Below, piece by piece: positions 12,401 through 23,630 of a stretch of DNA of 64,000 nucleotides (positions within the stretch are counted from its first letter, which is position 1; each line of letters starts with the position of its first letter). The translations under genes and the position numbers were made by a program. The stretch is taken from assembly GCA_947561585.1 (NCBI GenBank), contig CANNZV010001108.1, positions 1-64,000 of the forward strand. Direction: 5' to 3'. The notes below the pieces were generated by a model. The model saw only the letters and a program-made list of their open reading frames with translations. It was not told where the DNA came from and made no database searches. The DNA comes from Caprella mutica. Lineage: Eukaryota > Arthropoda > Malacostraca > Amphipoda > Caprellidae.

Positions 12401-15400
12401 TTACGAAGGTTCTCTTCTCATTAGTACCTCGTTACGAAGGTTCTCTTCTCACTAGTACCTCGTTACGAAGGTTCTCTTCTCACTAGTACATCGTTACGAA
12501 GGTTCTCTTCTCACTAGTACATCGTTACGAAGGTTCTCTTCTCACTAGTACATCGTTACGAAGGTTCTCTTCTCACTAGTACCTCGTTACGAAGGTTCTC
12601 TTCTCACTAGTACATCGTTACGAAGGTTCTCTTCTCACTAGTACCTCGTTACGAAGGTTCTCTTCTCACTAGTACATCGTTACGAAGGTTCTCTTCTCAC
12701 TAGTACATCGTTACCAAGGTTCTCTTCTCACTAGTACATCGTTACCAAGGTTCTCTTCTCACTAGTACCTCGTTACGAAGGTTCTCTTCTCACTAGTACC
12801 TCGTTACGTAGGTTCTCTTCTCACTAGTACATCGTTACGAAGGTTCTCTTCTCACTAGTACCTGGTTACGAAGGTTCTCTTCTCACTAGTATATCGTTAC
12901 GAAGGTTCTCTTCTCACTAGTACATTGTTACGAAGGTTCTCTTCTCACTAGTACATCGTTACGAAGGTTCTCTTCTCACTAGTACATCGTTACGAAGGTT
13001 CTCTTCTCACTAGTACATCGTTACGAAGGTTCTCTTCTCATTAGTACCTCGTTACGAAGGTTCTCTTCTCACTAGTACCTCGTTACGAAGGTTCTCTTCT
13101 CACTAGTACCTCGTTACGAAGGTTCTCTTCTCACTAGTACCTCGTTACGAAGGTTCTCTTCTCACTAGTACATCGTTACGAAGGTTCTCTTCTCACTAGT
13201 ACATCGTTACGAAGGTTCTCTTCTCACTAGTACCTGGTTACGAAGGTTCTCTTCTCACTTTTACATCGTTACGAAGGTTCTCTTCTCACTAGTACATCGT
13301 TACGAAGGTTCTCTTCTCACTAGTACATCGTTACGAAGGTTCTCTTCTCACTAGTACATCGTTACGAAGGTTCTCTTCTCACTAGTACATCGTTACGAAG
13401 GTTCTCTTCTCACTAGTACATCGTTACGAAGGTTCTCTTCTCACTAGTACATCGTTACGAAGGTTCTCTTCTCACTAGTACATCGTTAATAAGGTTCTCT
13501 TCTCACTAGTACCTGGTTACGAAGGTTCTCTTCTCACTAGTACATCGTTACGAAGGTTCTCTTCTCACTAGTACATCGTTACGAAGGTTCTCTTCTCACT
13601 AGTACATCGTTACGAAGGTTCTCTTCTCACTAGTACATCGTTACGAAGGTTCTCTTCTCACTAGTATATCGTTACGAAGGTTCTCTTCTCACTAGTACAT
13701 TGTTACGAAGGTTCTCTTCTCACTAGTACATCGTTACGAAGGTTCTCTTCTCACTAGTACATCGTTACGAAGGTTCTCTTCTCACTAGTACATCGTTACG
13801 AAGGTTCTCTTCTCACTAGTACATCGTTACGAAGGTTCTCTTCTCACTAGTACATCGTTACGAAGGTTCTCTTCTCACTAGTACATCGTTACGAAGGTTC
13901 TCTTCTCACTAGTACATCGTTACGAAGGTTCTCTTCTCACTAGTACATCGTTACGAAGGTTCTCTTCTCACTAGTACATCGTTAATAAGGTTCTCTTCTC
14001 ACTAGTACCTGGTTACGAAGGTTCTCTTCTCACTAGTACATCGTTACGAAGGTTCTCTTCTCACTAGTACATCGTTACGAAGGTTCTCTTCTCACTAGTA
14101 CATCGTTACGGAGGTTCTCTTCTCACTAGTACATCGTTACGAAGGTTATCTTCTCACTAGTACATTGTTACGAGGGTTCTCTTCTCACTAGTACATCGTT
14201 ACGAAGGTTCTCTTCTCACTAGTACATCGTTACGAAGGTTATCTTCTCACTAATACATCGTTACGAAGGTTCTCTTCTCACTAGTACATCGTTACGAAGG
14301 TTCTCTTCTCACTAGTACATCGTTACGAAGGTTCTCTTCTCACTAGTACCTGGTTACGAAGGTTCTCTTCTCACTTTTACATCGTTACGAAGGTTCTCTT
14401 CTCACTAGTACATCGTTACGAAGGTTCTCTTCTCACTAGTACATCGTTACGAAGGTTCTCTTCTCACTAGTACATCGTTACGAAGGTTCTCTTCTCACTA
14501 GTACATCGTTACGAAGGTTCTCTTCTCACTAGTACATCGTTACGAAGGTTCTCTTCTCACTAGTACATCGTTACGAAGGTTCTCTTCTCACTAGTACATC
14601 GTTAATAAGGTTCTCTTCTCACTAGTACCTGGTTACGAAGGTTCTCTTCTCACTAGTACCTGGTTACGAAGGTTCTCTTCTCACTAGTACATCGTTACGA
14701 AGGTTCTCTTCTCACTAGTACATCGTTACGAAGGTTCTCTTCTCATTAGTACCTCGTTACGAAGGTTCTCTTCTCACTAGTACCTCGTTACGAAGGTTCT
14801 CTTCTCACTAGTACCTCGTTACGAAGGTTCTCTTCTCACTAGTACATCGTTACGAAGGTTCTCTTCTCACTAGTACATCGTTACGAAGGTTCTCTTCTCA
14901 TTAGTACCTCGTTACGAAGGTTCTCTTCTCACTAGTACCTCGTTACGAAGGTTCTCTTCTCACTAGTACCTCGTTACGAAGGTTCTCTTCTCACTAGTAC
15001 ATCGTTACGAAGGTTCTCTTCTCACTAGTACCTCGTTACGAAGGTTCTCTTCTCATTAGTACCTCGTTACGAAGGTTCTCTTCTCACTAGTACCTCGTTA
15101 CGAAGGTTCTCTTCTCACTAGTACATCGTTACGAAGGTTCTCTTCTCACTAGTACATCGTTACGAAGGTTCTCTTCTCACTAGTACATCGTTACGAAGGT
15201 TCTCTTCTCACTAGTACCTCGTTACGAAGGTTCTCTTCTCACTAGTACATCGTTACGAAGGTTCTCTTCTCACTAGTACCTCGTTACGAAGGTTCTCTTC
15301 TCACTAGTACATCGTTACGAAGGTTCTCTTCTCACTAGTACATCGTTACCAAGGTTCTCTTCTCACTAGTACATCGTTACCAAGGTTCTCTTCTCACTAG

Positions 15401-15447
15401 TACCTCGTTACGAAGGTTCTCTTCTCACTAGTACCTCGTTACGTAGG
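6425..15447. repeat. 31-bp minisatellite, about 291 units, with higher-order structure
   Basis: The unit carries TTCTCTTCTCACTAGTACAT followed by CGTTACGAAGG. Diagnostic variants (GTTAATAAGG, TACCTGG, CACTTTTACATCG, ACGGAGG, CACTAATACATCG, CGTTACCAAGG, CGTTACGTAGG) lie at exact multiples of 31 bp. Many recur at an offset of exactly 2,635 bp, showing a block duplication of 85 units. The 5' half has GAGGG and CAGTAGTA variants. The 3' half has TACCTCG variants and ATTAGTACC. No long open frame. Collapse or expansion in assembly is possible. Confidence 0.99.
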
Positions 15448-16208
15448 TTTCCTTTACATTCCTTTGTCTCTTACTTCATATCCAAATGCCAGATGAGCCT
15501 ACAAAAAATATTACAACTCTGGTAACTCTAGTTAGTTATTAGGGCCTTAGATTGGGGTGGTGAGCTCTTGAAAAACTACATCGTTTTTCTGGGTCAACCT
15601 GCATTGAATACAACTTTAGTCATTTACACTTTTACAATTATATTTTCATTATGGTAAATTTCAATAATATTTAAATATATCAATTAGATCGACTAGTGCA
15701 TATTATTTCCTAGTGATGATTGTATACAAAAGATTTTTGGAAAAATACAATAAAAGATGTATTTCTCCTAAAATTATTCAAAATAAACTTATACTAATTG
15801 CTTAATACTAAATATCAATGATTAATGCATAATGACGCCTAGTCACAGTACTATCAAAGAAAAATGTCCGCATAATGTTAATTTCTCAAATCACAGTTTT
15901 CTTATTTTTTTCTTATTTTCAAATTTACACATGGTCATGGTTATACCCAGGACAATATTCAATATATACAATCGTTACAGTTAGTGAAATCTATTTTTGC
16001 AAAGGTGAAATTAGAAAACTGTCAAGAAATCAAATCTGATACACATTTCTTCGACTGTACCTATAACCGAACAACAGGTGACTATATTGTCAATGTACTT
16101 AGACATTTCCTCAAACATTTTAATGTCCTTCAGTGTTCTTTGACTTCTATTTCATGAATCATTGGATTGTCATCTGTAACAGTTGTGAATTACCTTGTCA
16201 TATATACC
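15448..16208. other. Unassigned AT-rich sequence
   Basis: Non-repetitive AT-rich DNA. No gene, RNA or mobile-element signature seen. Confidence 0.5.
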
Positions 16209-16375
16209 CCGTACACACTGTCAAACACTTTGTCAAACTGTTTGTCTAATGCCCCGTACACACTGTCAAACACAATGTCAAACAGTTTGTCTAATGCCCC
16301 GTACACATTGTCAAACAGTTTGTCTAATGCCCCGTACACACTGTCAAACACTTCGTCAAAATGTTTGTCAAACTC
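16209..16375. repeat. 45-bp tandem repeat, about 4 units with nested 12-mers
   Basis: GCCCCGTACACACTGTCAAA recurs with starts of GTACAC at 16211, 16256, 16301 and 16334 (spacing 45, 45, 33). The last unit lacks a 12-bp TGTCAAACACTT-type sub-repeat. Frames open on both strands reflect the unit length being a multiple of three. Confidence 0.93.
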
Positions 16376-16713
16376 AACCAGTTTCTTCAAACAGATTTCA
16401 GTGTTTGTGTCCACTTGCTCTCATAATGTTTGCCAAACGTTGCTACTGATAGCTAAGTAGGGTAAATTAATTATAAGTATTGTACTAAAATAAACATGAA
16501 GTTACCAATATGCATTGTTTGTATGTCAGAAGACATATATTATACAGTAACTTAGTTTCCTATTATTACAAGCATTTTCCAACATGTTTTCCAAACTCTA
16601 CATTTTGGTGTTTGACACACTAAAATCAAACAGTTTTTAACCTGGTTATCAAACAGTTTGATAGTGTGTACGTGACATAACGGTTAGAGTCTCCCAATCA
16701 CACCAAATGATAG
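16376..16713. other. Unassigned sequence flanking two small arrays
   Basis: It contains scattered CAAACTGTTT/AAACAGTTT fragments related to the preceding array. Nothing else is supported. Confidence 0.5.
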
Positions 16714-16868
16714 TGTGAAGTGCATGTGAAGTGTATGTGAAGTGTATGCAGAGTGCATATGAAGTGCATGTGAAATGCATTTGAGGAGCCTTTGAAGTGT
16801 ATGTGGAATGCATGTGATGTGTATGTGAAGTGCATGTGATGTATATGCGAAGTGCATATGAAGTGCAT
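16714..16868. repeat. 12-bp degenerate minisatellite
   Basis: Units of the form ATGTGAAGTGCA/ATGTGAAGTGTA repeat about 13 times with many substitutions, which suggests an older array than its neighbours. Confidence 0.9.
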
Positions 16869-17307
16869 TCCTGCATTGTGGTGCAAGCCTCTAAAATACA
16901 TTGGTTGCACCATTAGTGCTTTAGGCTACTCACCACTTTGGTCTCATTTGGTATGAAGTAATTACTGCACTTGTCAGTACTTGCCTACTGCATTCAGTGG
17001 CGCCAGTTTACTTACCTATAAGACATACTCAGAATTATCATTCTTAATATTATTACTTTTATTTTTTAAATCTTTTGTCCATTTTTTTATTTTTGATAAA
17101 TCAGACTGACCATAAAATTCTTTAATATTTACCTTACCTGCTAATTGTTTTCACCTTGAGTGAATTAAGGTAAATTCCGCGCCATCCACCTTCCCCATTA
17201 TCGTTAATATCGTTTGCGGCAATTCCCTTACGATATAGTCGGTAGTGACCATGAAACGTAAATAGTTACGCTGACCAATGGAGCGAAAACTGTTATGCTA
17301 ATGTACT
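16869..17307. other. Unique sequence before the 15-bp array
   Basis: A stretch with more CpG than its surroundings lies at about 17175-17290 (CCGCGCC, TCGTTTGCGG). It ends with GACCAATGGAGCG, which contains a CCAAT box. It could be a promoter remnant, but no gene is visible just downstream apart from repeats. Confidence 0.4.
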
Positions 17308-18008
17308 GCTATGCTGTAGTTAGAGGTGCTGTAGTTAGAGGTGCTGTAGTTAGAGGTGCTGTAGCTAGAGGTGCTGTAGTTAGAGGTGCTGTAGCTAGAG
17401 GTGCTGTAGTTAGAGGTGCTGTAGTTAGAGGTGCTGTAGATAGAGGTGCTGTAGTTAGAGGTGCTGTAGCTAGAGGTGCTGTAGTTAGAGGTGCTGTAGT
17501 TAGAGGTGCTGTAGTTAGAGGTGCTGTAGCTAGAGGTGCTGTAGTTAGAGGTGCTGTAGTTAGAGGTGCTGTAGTTAGAGGTGCTGTAGTTAGAGGTGCT
17601 GTAGTTAGAGGTGCTGTAGTTAGAGGTGCTGTAGTTAGAGGTGCTGTAGCTAGAGGTGCTGTAGCTAGAGGTGCTGTAGCTAAAGGTGCTGTAGTTAGAG
17701 GTGCTGTAGTTAGAGGTGCTGTAGTTAGAGGTGCTGTAGTTACAGGTGCTGTAGTTAGAGGTGCTGTAGCTAGAGGTGCTGTAGCTAGAGGTGCTGTAGC
17801 TAAAGGTGCTGTAGTTAGAGGTGCTGTAGTTAGAGGTGCTGTAGTTAGAGGTGCTGTAGCTAGAGGTGCTGTAGCTAGAGGTGCTGTAGCTAAAGGTGCT
17901 GTAGTTAGAGGTGCTGTAGTTAGAGGTGCTGTAGTTAGAGGTGCTGTAGTTACAGGTGCTGTAGTTAGAGGTGCTGTAGCTAGAGGTGCTGTAGCTAGAG
18001 GTGCTGTA
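17308..18008. repeat. 15-bp minisatellite, about 47 units
   Basis: The unit is GTGCTGTAGTTAGAG. Variants GTAGCT, TAAAGG, TACAGG and GTAGAT recur in order. TACAGG lies at 17741 and 17951 (210 bp, 14 units), and TAAAGG at 17681, 17801 and 17891. A 245-codon ATG frame from 17295 reads through the array as a five-residue Ala-Val-Val-Arg-Gly repeat. Unit differences are almost all amino-acid changing, with no third-position bias, so I treat it as non-coding. Confidence 0.97.
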
Positions 18009-18078
18009 ATAGAGGCAATTCGTGAGAAGTAACTGATGAAAAAATCTGTAATGTGCTTAGGATAACTTAGGAATTATT

Positions 18079-18236
18079 GGACAGTTCCGCATTTCCGATC
18101 ATGTATATGAAATAATTATATATTATCAATACAAAAATCATTTTTTACATGGTTATTTTAATTGGTATCCATGATACCTACATATATCATATCATGGATA
18201 CCAATTAACATAACGATCGAAAATGTGAAACTGTCC
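18079..18236. mobile_element. Foldback (MITE-like) element, copy A, 158 bp
   Basis: The terminal inverted repeat starts GGACAGTTCCGCATTTCCG on the left and ends with its imperfect complement (CGAAAATGTGAAACTGTCC) on the right. The inner arms ATTGGTATCCATGAT and ATCATGGATACCAAT also pair, so the whole element folds back on itself. Relatives lie near 36.7 and 54.4 kb. Target duplication is unclear. It is too short to encode a transposase, so it would be non-autonomous. Confidence 0.75.
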
Positions 18237-18634
18237 TATAAATTATGCCCTCAATGTTTCTGTATTATTATTTCCTTTTAACAAGTTTACCAAAACTTGT
18301 GGAAATGTTAAAAATAGTAAAGTCTAATTTGAAAAGACAATATTATAGTATTTATTATCGGAGTTTAAAAGAGTCATAAATTTCGACCTACAAAATAAAA
18401 TTTCGTAATGAAATTAAATATTTAACTGTGAAGAAAATCGTATTATTTTCAAATGAATATCACCTACATAAAGATTTAACCACTTGTGGTTTTTGAAATA
18501 TTTGCTACCTCTTTTCAATAGTTACTATGTATTTCATTACATAGTAAACCACAGAGAGGTTCACTGCCTATGGGTATGACGTAATCTTCAAGAATAGACA
18601 GAGATGTACCCAGTTAGTAATTAAAGTGAACCAA
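18237..18634. other. Unassigned AT-rich sequence
   Basis: No supported feature. CACAGAGAGGTTCACTGCC at about 18550 is only slightly GC-richer. Confidence 0.5.
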
Positions 18635-20899
18635 GACTTAACTAATGTCTTATCATATAAAGACTATCACTTAACTAATGTGGTATCATATAAAGACTAT
18701 CACTTAACTAATGTCTTATCATATAAAGACTATCACTTAACTAATGTGGTATCATATAAAGACTATCACTTAACTAATGTCTTATCATATAAAGACTATC
18801 ACTTAACTAATGTCTTATCATATAAAGACTATCACTTAACTAATGTGGTATCATATAAAGACTATCACTTAACTAATGTGGTATCATATAAAGACTATCA
18901 CTTAACTAATGTCTTATCATATAAAGACTATCACTTAACTAATGTGGTATCATATAAAGACTATCACTTAACTAATGTCTTATCATATAAAGACTATCAC
19001 TTAACTAATGTGGTATCATATAAAGACTATCACTTAACTAATGTGGTATCATATAAAGACTATCACTTAACTAATGTCTTATCATATAAAGACTATCACT
19101 TAACTAATGTGGTATCATATAAAGACTATCACTTAACTGATGTCTTATCATATAAAGACTATCACTTAACTAATGTCTTATCATATAAAGACTATCACTT
19201 AACTAATGTGGTATCATATAAAGACTATCACTTAACTAATGTCTTATCATATAAAGACTATCACTTAACTAATGTGGTATCATATAAAGACTATCACTTA
19301 ACTAATGTCTTATCATATAAAGACTATCACTTAACTAATGTGGTATCATATAAAGACTATCACTTAACTAATGTCTTATCATATAAAGACTATCACTTAA
19401 CTAATGTCTTATCATATAAAGACTATCACTTAACTAATGTGGTATCATATAAAGACTATCACTTAACTAATGTCTTATCATATAAAGACTATCACTTAAC
19501 TAATGTGGTATCATATAAAGACTATCACTTAACTAATGTCTTATCATATAAAGACTATCACTTAACTAATGTGGTATCATATAAAGACTATCACTTAACT
19601 GATGTCTTATCATATAAAGACTATCACTTAACTAATGTCTTATCATATAAAGACTATCACTTAACTAATGTCTTATCATATAAAGACTATCACTTAACTA
19701 ATGTGGTATCATATAAAGACTATCACTTAACTAATGTCTTATCATATAAAGACTATCACTTAACTAATGTGGTATCATATAAAGACTATCACTTAACTAA
19801 TGTGGTATCATATAAAGACTATCACTTAACTAATGTGGTATCATATAAAGACTATCACTTAACTAATGTCTTATCATATAAAGACTATCACTTAACTAAT
19901 GTGGTATCATATAAAGACTATCACTTAACTAATGTCTTATCATATAAAGACTATCACTTAACTAATGTGGTATCATATAAAGACTATCACTTAACTAATG
20001 TCTTATCATATAAAGACTATCACTTAACTAATGTCTTATCATATAAAGACTATCACTTAACTAATGTGGTATCATATAAAGACTATCACTTAACTAATGT
20101 GGTATCATATAAAGACTATCACTTAACTAATGTCTTATCATATAAAGACTATCACTTAACTAATGTGGTATCATATAAAGACTATCACTTAACTAATGTG
20201 GTATCATATAAAGACTATCACTTAACTAATGTCTTATCATATAAAGACTATCACTTAACTAATGTGGTATCATATAAAGACTATCACTTAACTAATGTCT
20301 TATCATATAAAGACTATCACTTAACTAATGTCTTATCATATAAAGACTATCACTTAACTAATGTGGTATCATATAAAGACTATCACTTAACTAATGTGGT
20401 ATCATATAAAGACTATCACTTAACTAATGTCTTATCATATAAAGACTATCACTTAACTAATGTGGTATCATATAAAGACTATCACTTAACTAATGTCTTA
20501 TCATATAAAGACTATCACTTAACTAATGTCTTATCATATAAAGACTATCACTTAACTAATGTGGTATCATATAAAGACTATCACTTAACTAATGTGGTAT
20601 CATATAAAGACTATCACTTAACTAATGTCTTATCATATAAAGACTATCACTTAACTAATGTGGTATCATATAAAGACTATCACTTAACTAATGTCTTATC
20701 ATATAAAGACTATCACTTAACTAATGTCTTATCATATAAAGACTATCACTTAACTAATGTGGTATCATATAAAGACTATCACTTAACTAATGTGGTATCA
20801 TATAAAGACTATCACTTAACTAATGTCTTATCATATAAAGACTATCACTTAACTAATGTGGTATCATATAAAGACTATCACTTGACTAATGTGGTATCA
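18635..20899. repeat. 33-bp minisatellite, 69 units of two types
   Basis: Each unit is TATCATATAAAGACTATCAC plus TTAACTAATGT and either CT or GG at two adjacent positions (GTCTTATC or GTGGTATC). No intermediate CG or GT form is seen. Two units carry ACTGATG. The order of types near the 3' end repeats in blocks of six. One + frame is open for 758 codons, but it starts at GTG not ATG and has no unique sequence, so a protein is unlikely. Confidence 0.98.
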
Positions 20900-21516
20900 T
20901 AGTCATTCTGATATCTCTGTCTTTGTTTCGATTTTTAAATTCGTATCATCGTAGAATTTATTATCTTTATATTTTATTTCATAATTGAAAACATCATTGT
21001 ACTGTTAATTTTACATCTAGAGGTTACTTTATATTTTATTTCATAATTGAAAACATCATTATATTTTAAAATAAAACCTCCACTGGATATAAAAATCAAT
21101 GATAATGTATTAAATTGAGATCTACTGTTTCGTGAGAGTGCATGCACTGTACAATAAATCTAATAGAAAACTGTTACGACTCCATTCACAATGTTCTAAT
21201 GTCTAGTATTATTGCTAACTCATGCTTAATTCAAAATGTCAATGTCATTGTAAAGTTTTATTGTTATACTGAAAATACCAACCTGCTTATAAAATGACCA
21301 CAGTTTTTATTTCTCTGATAGTACAATGCAAGCACTGTTAGCAACTAATTAATTAAATATAGGGGTGTAAAAGTAATGTTCAGTACTATGTATCCAACAC
21401 ATTAAATCATCTGCCTTGACTATAGCAACTGAAGTCAAGTTCTTGAGTTGCACCTCACAGTCATTTATTAATTTATTCCCTACAGGTAAAGTGAATAGGA
21501 CAAGTGAAAACGTTAG
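20900..21516. other. AT-rich sequence with a short direct repeat
   Basis: TATTTTATTTCATAATTGAA followed by AACATCATT occurs at about 20970 and again at about 21030, a local duplication of about 34 bp. Nothing else is supported. Confidence 0.6.
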
Positions 21517-21558
21517 GTACCATCAGTGACTGAAGTTAAGATTGTTGCGTGATGGTAC
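21517..21558. repeat. Small hairpin
   Basis: GTACCATCA and TGATGGTAC form a perfect 9-bp stem around a 24-base loop. Function unknown. It may be a relic of a foldback element. Confidence 0.6.
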
Positions 21559-22805
21559 AAATTTCACATACCGAACAAAAAAATTTTTTCAACTTGTAGT
21601 ATTCTTTGACTGAATTAATTAAGTCGCATGTAAGTGTTTTTTATTACATATATTGTTAATTCAACAGTAAACGTATGCGTTTGAATTAGCTACTTACTGT
21701 GGAAAAAATGTGTATTGGCTCCCTCATAGCACATAAAAAGACAAACAACTTTATCTCTAAATGTATATTCACAAATATAAATCATGCTTACAAATTTTTA
21801 GTTTTCGCAATTAATATTTTTTTTCAATAGATAAGTTATACTTCATTTTATCTCTAGTTCTAATATGCTCCTCAATACATTTCACGATATATTCTTTCAG
21901 TTATTCCTATCTTATAGTTTTTCTCATTAGACGAATTATGCTTTTTGTGCCCAATAAGGTTAAGTCTCTTCCGACTAAAATTACAAAAATATTGTAAAAA
22001 GCGCATCAGGTTTTTGAGATACTGTCTCTACCGCTTACGTTTCTTTCGATACAGTGTTGCAGGACTACATGTTTTTACTGATATTGGCTTTTACGTAAAC
22101 TCTTCTCTGATTGGTCGGCAAGGAGAAGTGGGCGGAACATTAAAGCGTTAGTGCTCCACTCTTGTTGGCTCCTCCTTCTTGCCTATAGTCTTAGTTGAAT
22201 TAAATTGCTATTGAAATAGTAAGAGCTTTGAAACTCTCAACATATATAGCAGTAATGTAGTTTATTGTATCCGCTTGCTTGTTGTAATTCATGATTATTT
22301 AATGACCTGGCAGGAGGGTTGGGGGCGGCATGCCTCCCGATACTCTTATTGGTCAACCTCCACAGCCAATCGATGAGTTAGTAAGCTTAACACCAATATC
22401 GTTAAAAACATATACGCAAAGAACAACCTTTTTAAATCTATATTCTTAGTGTTAGTAACTTTAGAATTTCTAACCTTAGGGGTGCCACCCATAATGCTCA
22501 CATTTGTGTGCCATCTAACGCTCAGCAGATTCTTTTTTTAGTCAAGGACTATTGTATGGTATTAAGTACATAGGGTACGGGAACCACTTTCTACTAATTG
22601 CAAATAAAACAACTGATTGTGTTTCTGGGTAAGAAACGTTCCCATAAGATATGACAAACGTTAGTGACTGTTAGTGTTCAGTACTAGTTTGTTACTATTA
22701 ACATCATGTAACGTTAAGATAAATCTGTGTAAGAAGATTGTAATGAATTAAGCTGCTAGATAAAACCTTCCTATGAGAGATAGCGTGGGAAAGACGTGCC
22801 ATATG
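21559..22805. other. Unique sequence including a GC-richer stretch
   Basis: Mostly AT-rich. From about 22080 to 22400 it becomes GC-richer, described separately as a possible promoter. No open frame of note. Confidence 0.5.
22105..22372 (+). promoter_or_regulatory. Possible promoter-like cluster (CCAAT and GC boxes)
   Basis: Inverted CCAAT boxes (ATTGG) lie at 22110 and 22348, and a direct CCAAT at 22366. GC boxes GTGGGCGG at 22128 and GGGGCGG near 22321 lie in the only GC-rich patch of the area. It could serve a transcript reaching the exon at 29.6 kb, but no transcription start evidence exists. Orientation is assumed from that gene. Confidence 0.25.
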
Positions 22806-22916
22806 AGGGGGAGTGGGGGGAGGGGAGATAAGAGTGTAGAGATGTGAGAGGGGAGTGGGGAGATGTGAGAGGGGAGTGGAGAGATATGAGAGGGGAGTGG
22901 GGAGAGGGTAGATGAG
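22806..22916. repeat. G-rich 23-bp minisatellite, about 5 units
   Basis: AGAGGGGAGTGGGGAGATG-type units, purine-rich on the + strand. Runs of GGGG every few bases could form a quadruplex or triplex. Antisense open frames here are repeat artefacts. Confidence 0.9.
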
Positions 22917-23035
22917 AAGAAAAACAAATATGGATATCTGAGAGAGATAAGATAAAAGATATGAAAGAAACAATTATATAAAAGAATTAAGATATTATGA
23001 GTGTATATTGTAATCATATAAATAAAGTAAGTGAA

Positions 23036-23055
23036 AGAGAGAGAGAGAGAGAGAG
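23036..23055. repeat. GA dinucleotide microsatellite
   Basis: About 10 GA units following GTGAAAGAGA. A second short AG run lies at about 23415-23430. Confidence 0.9.
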
Positions 23056-23155
23056 GATATTGGCAACGAATATTTACTGGACGGAGAAAAGTAAATCAAA
23101 TATAAATTTTTTGTTATCGAATATTACTAGTGCTTACGATGAAGAACAAATAAAT

Positions 23156-23210
23156 GACACCCATCAGTGTTGATGCAATAGTGATTATAATCATTATAGT
23201 GATGGGTGTC
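23156..23210. repeat. Hairpin with GACACCCATCA arms
   Basis: GACACCCATCA (23156-23166) and TGATGGGTGTC (23200-23210) are perfect complements, and the inner ATAGTGATTATAATCATTAT pairs partly. The same arm sequence ends the hairpin at 23730-23775, so this may be a tiny foldback element family. Confidence 0.7.
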
Positions 23211-23445
23211 TAGAAGATGGTGGTACAGTCATAAATTGTTTTTTCTACTATGCAAACCTCTTCCCTACCATCCTTGGGCTTAACACCAATCCCTTTAGTT
23301 AGTGTTAATCTTCACATCTTCTCCATTTATTGCCAAGAATCATTCGATTGTTCTTCTCATAATTACACTTTTTAGTCGTTTGGAACGAATTATGTTCGGT
23401 AATAAAAGAAGATGTGAGAGAGAGAGAGAGTATATGAATGAAACT

Positions 23446-23630
23446 CTGATGATTACTGATGATGATTACTGCCTGATGTTTACTGCCTGGTGATTACTGC
23501 CTGGTGATTACTGCCTGAAGATTATTGTCTGGTGATTACTGCCTGATGATTACTGCCTGAAGATTATTGTCTGGTGATTACTGCCTGATGATTACTGCCT
23601 GAAGATTATTGTCTGGTGATTATAGTGCGT
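23446..23630. repeat. 14-bp minisatellite in 42-bp trimers
   Basis: TGATTACTGCCTGA, TGATTACTGCCTGA and AGATTATTGTCTGG form a 42-bp higher-order unit. ATTATTGT recurs at 23521, 23563 and 23605. Confidence 0.93.

Noticed and set aside
6425..15447. CRISPR-like regular array (31-bp period)
   Set aside because: There are no unique spacers: the entire period is repeated. The context is eukaryotic and there are no cas genes.
18626..20902. 758-codon open frame as a repetitive protein
   Set aside because: It begins with GTG, has no unique sequence beyond about five codons, and the unit differences show no sign of coding constraint.
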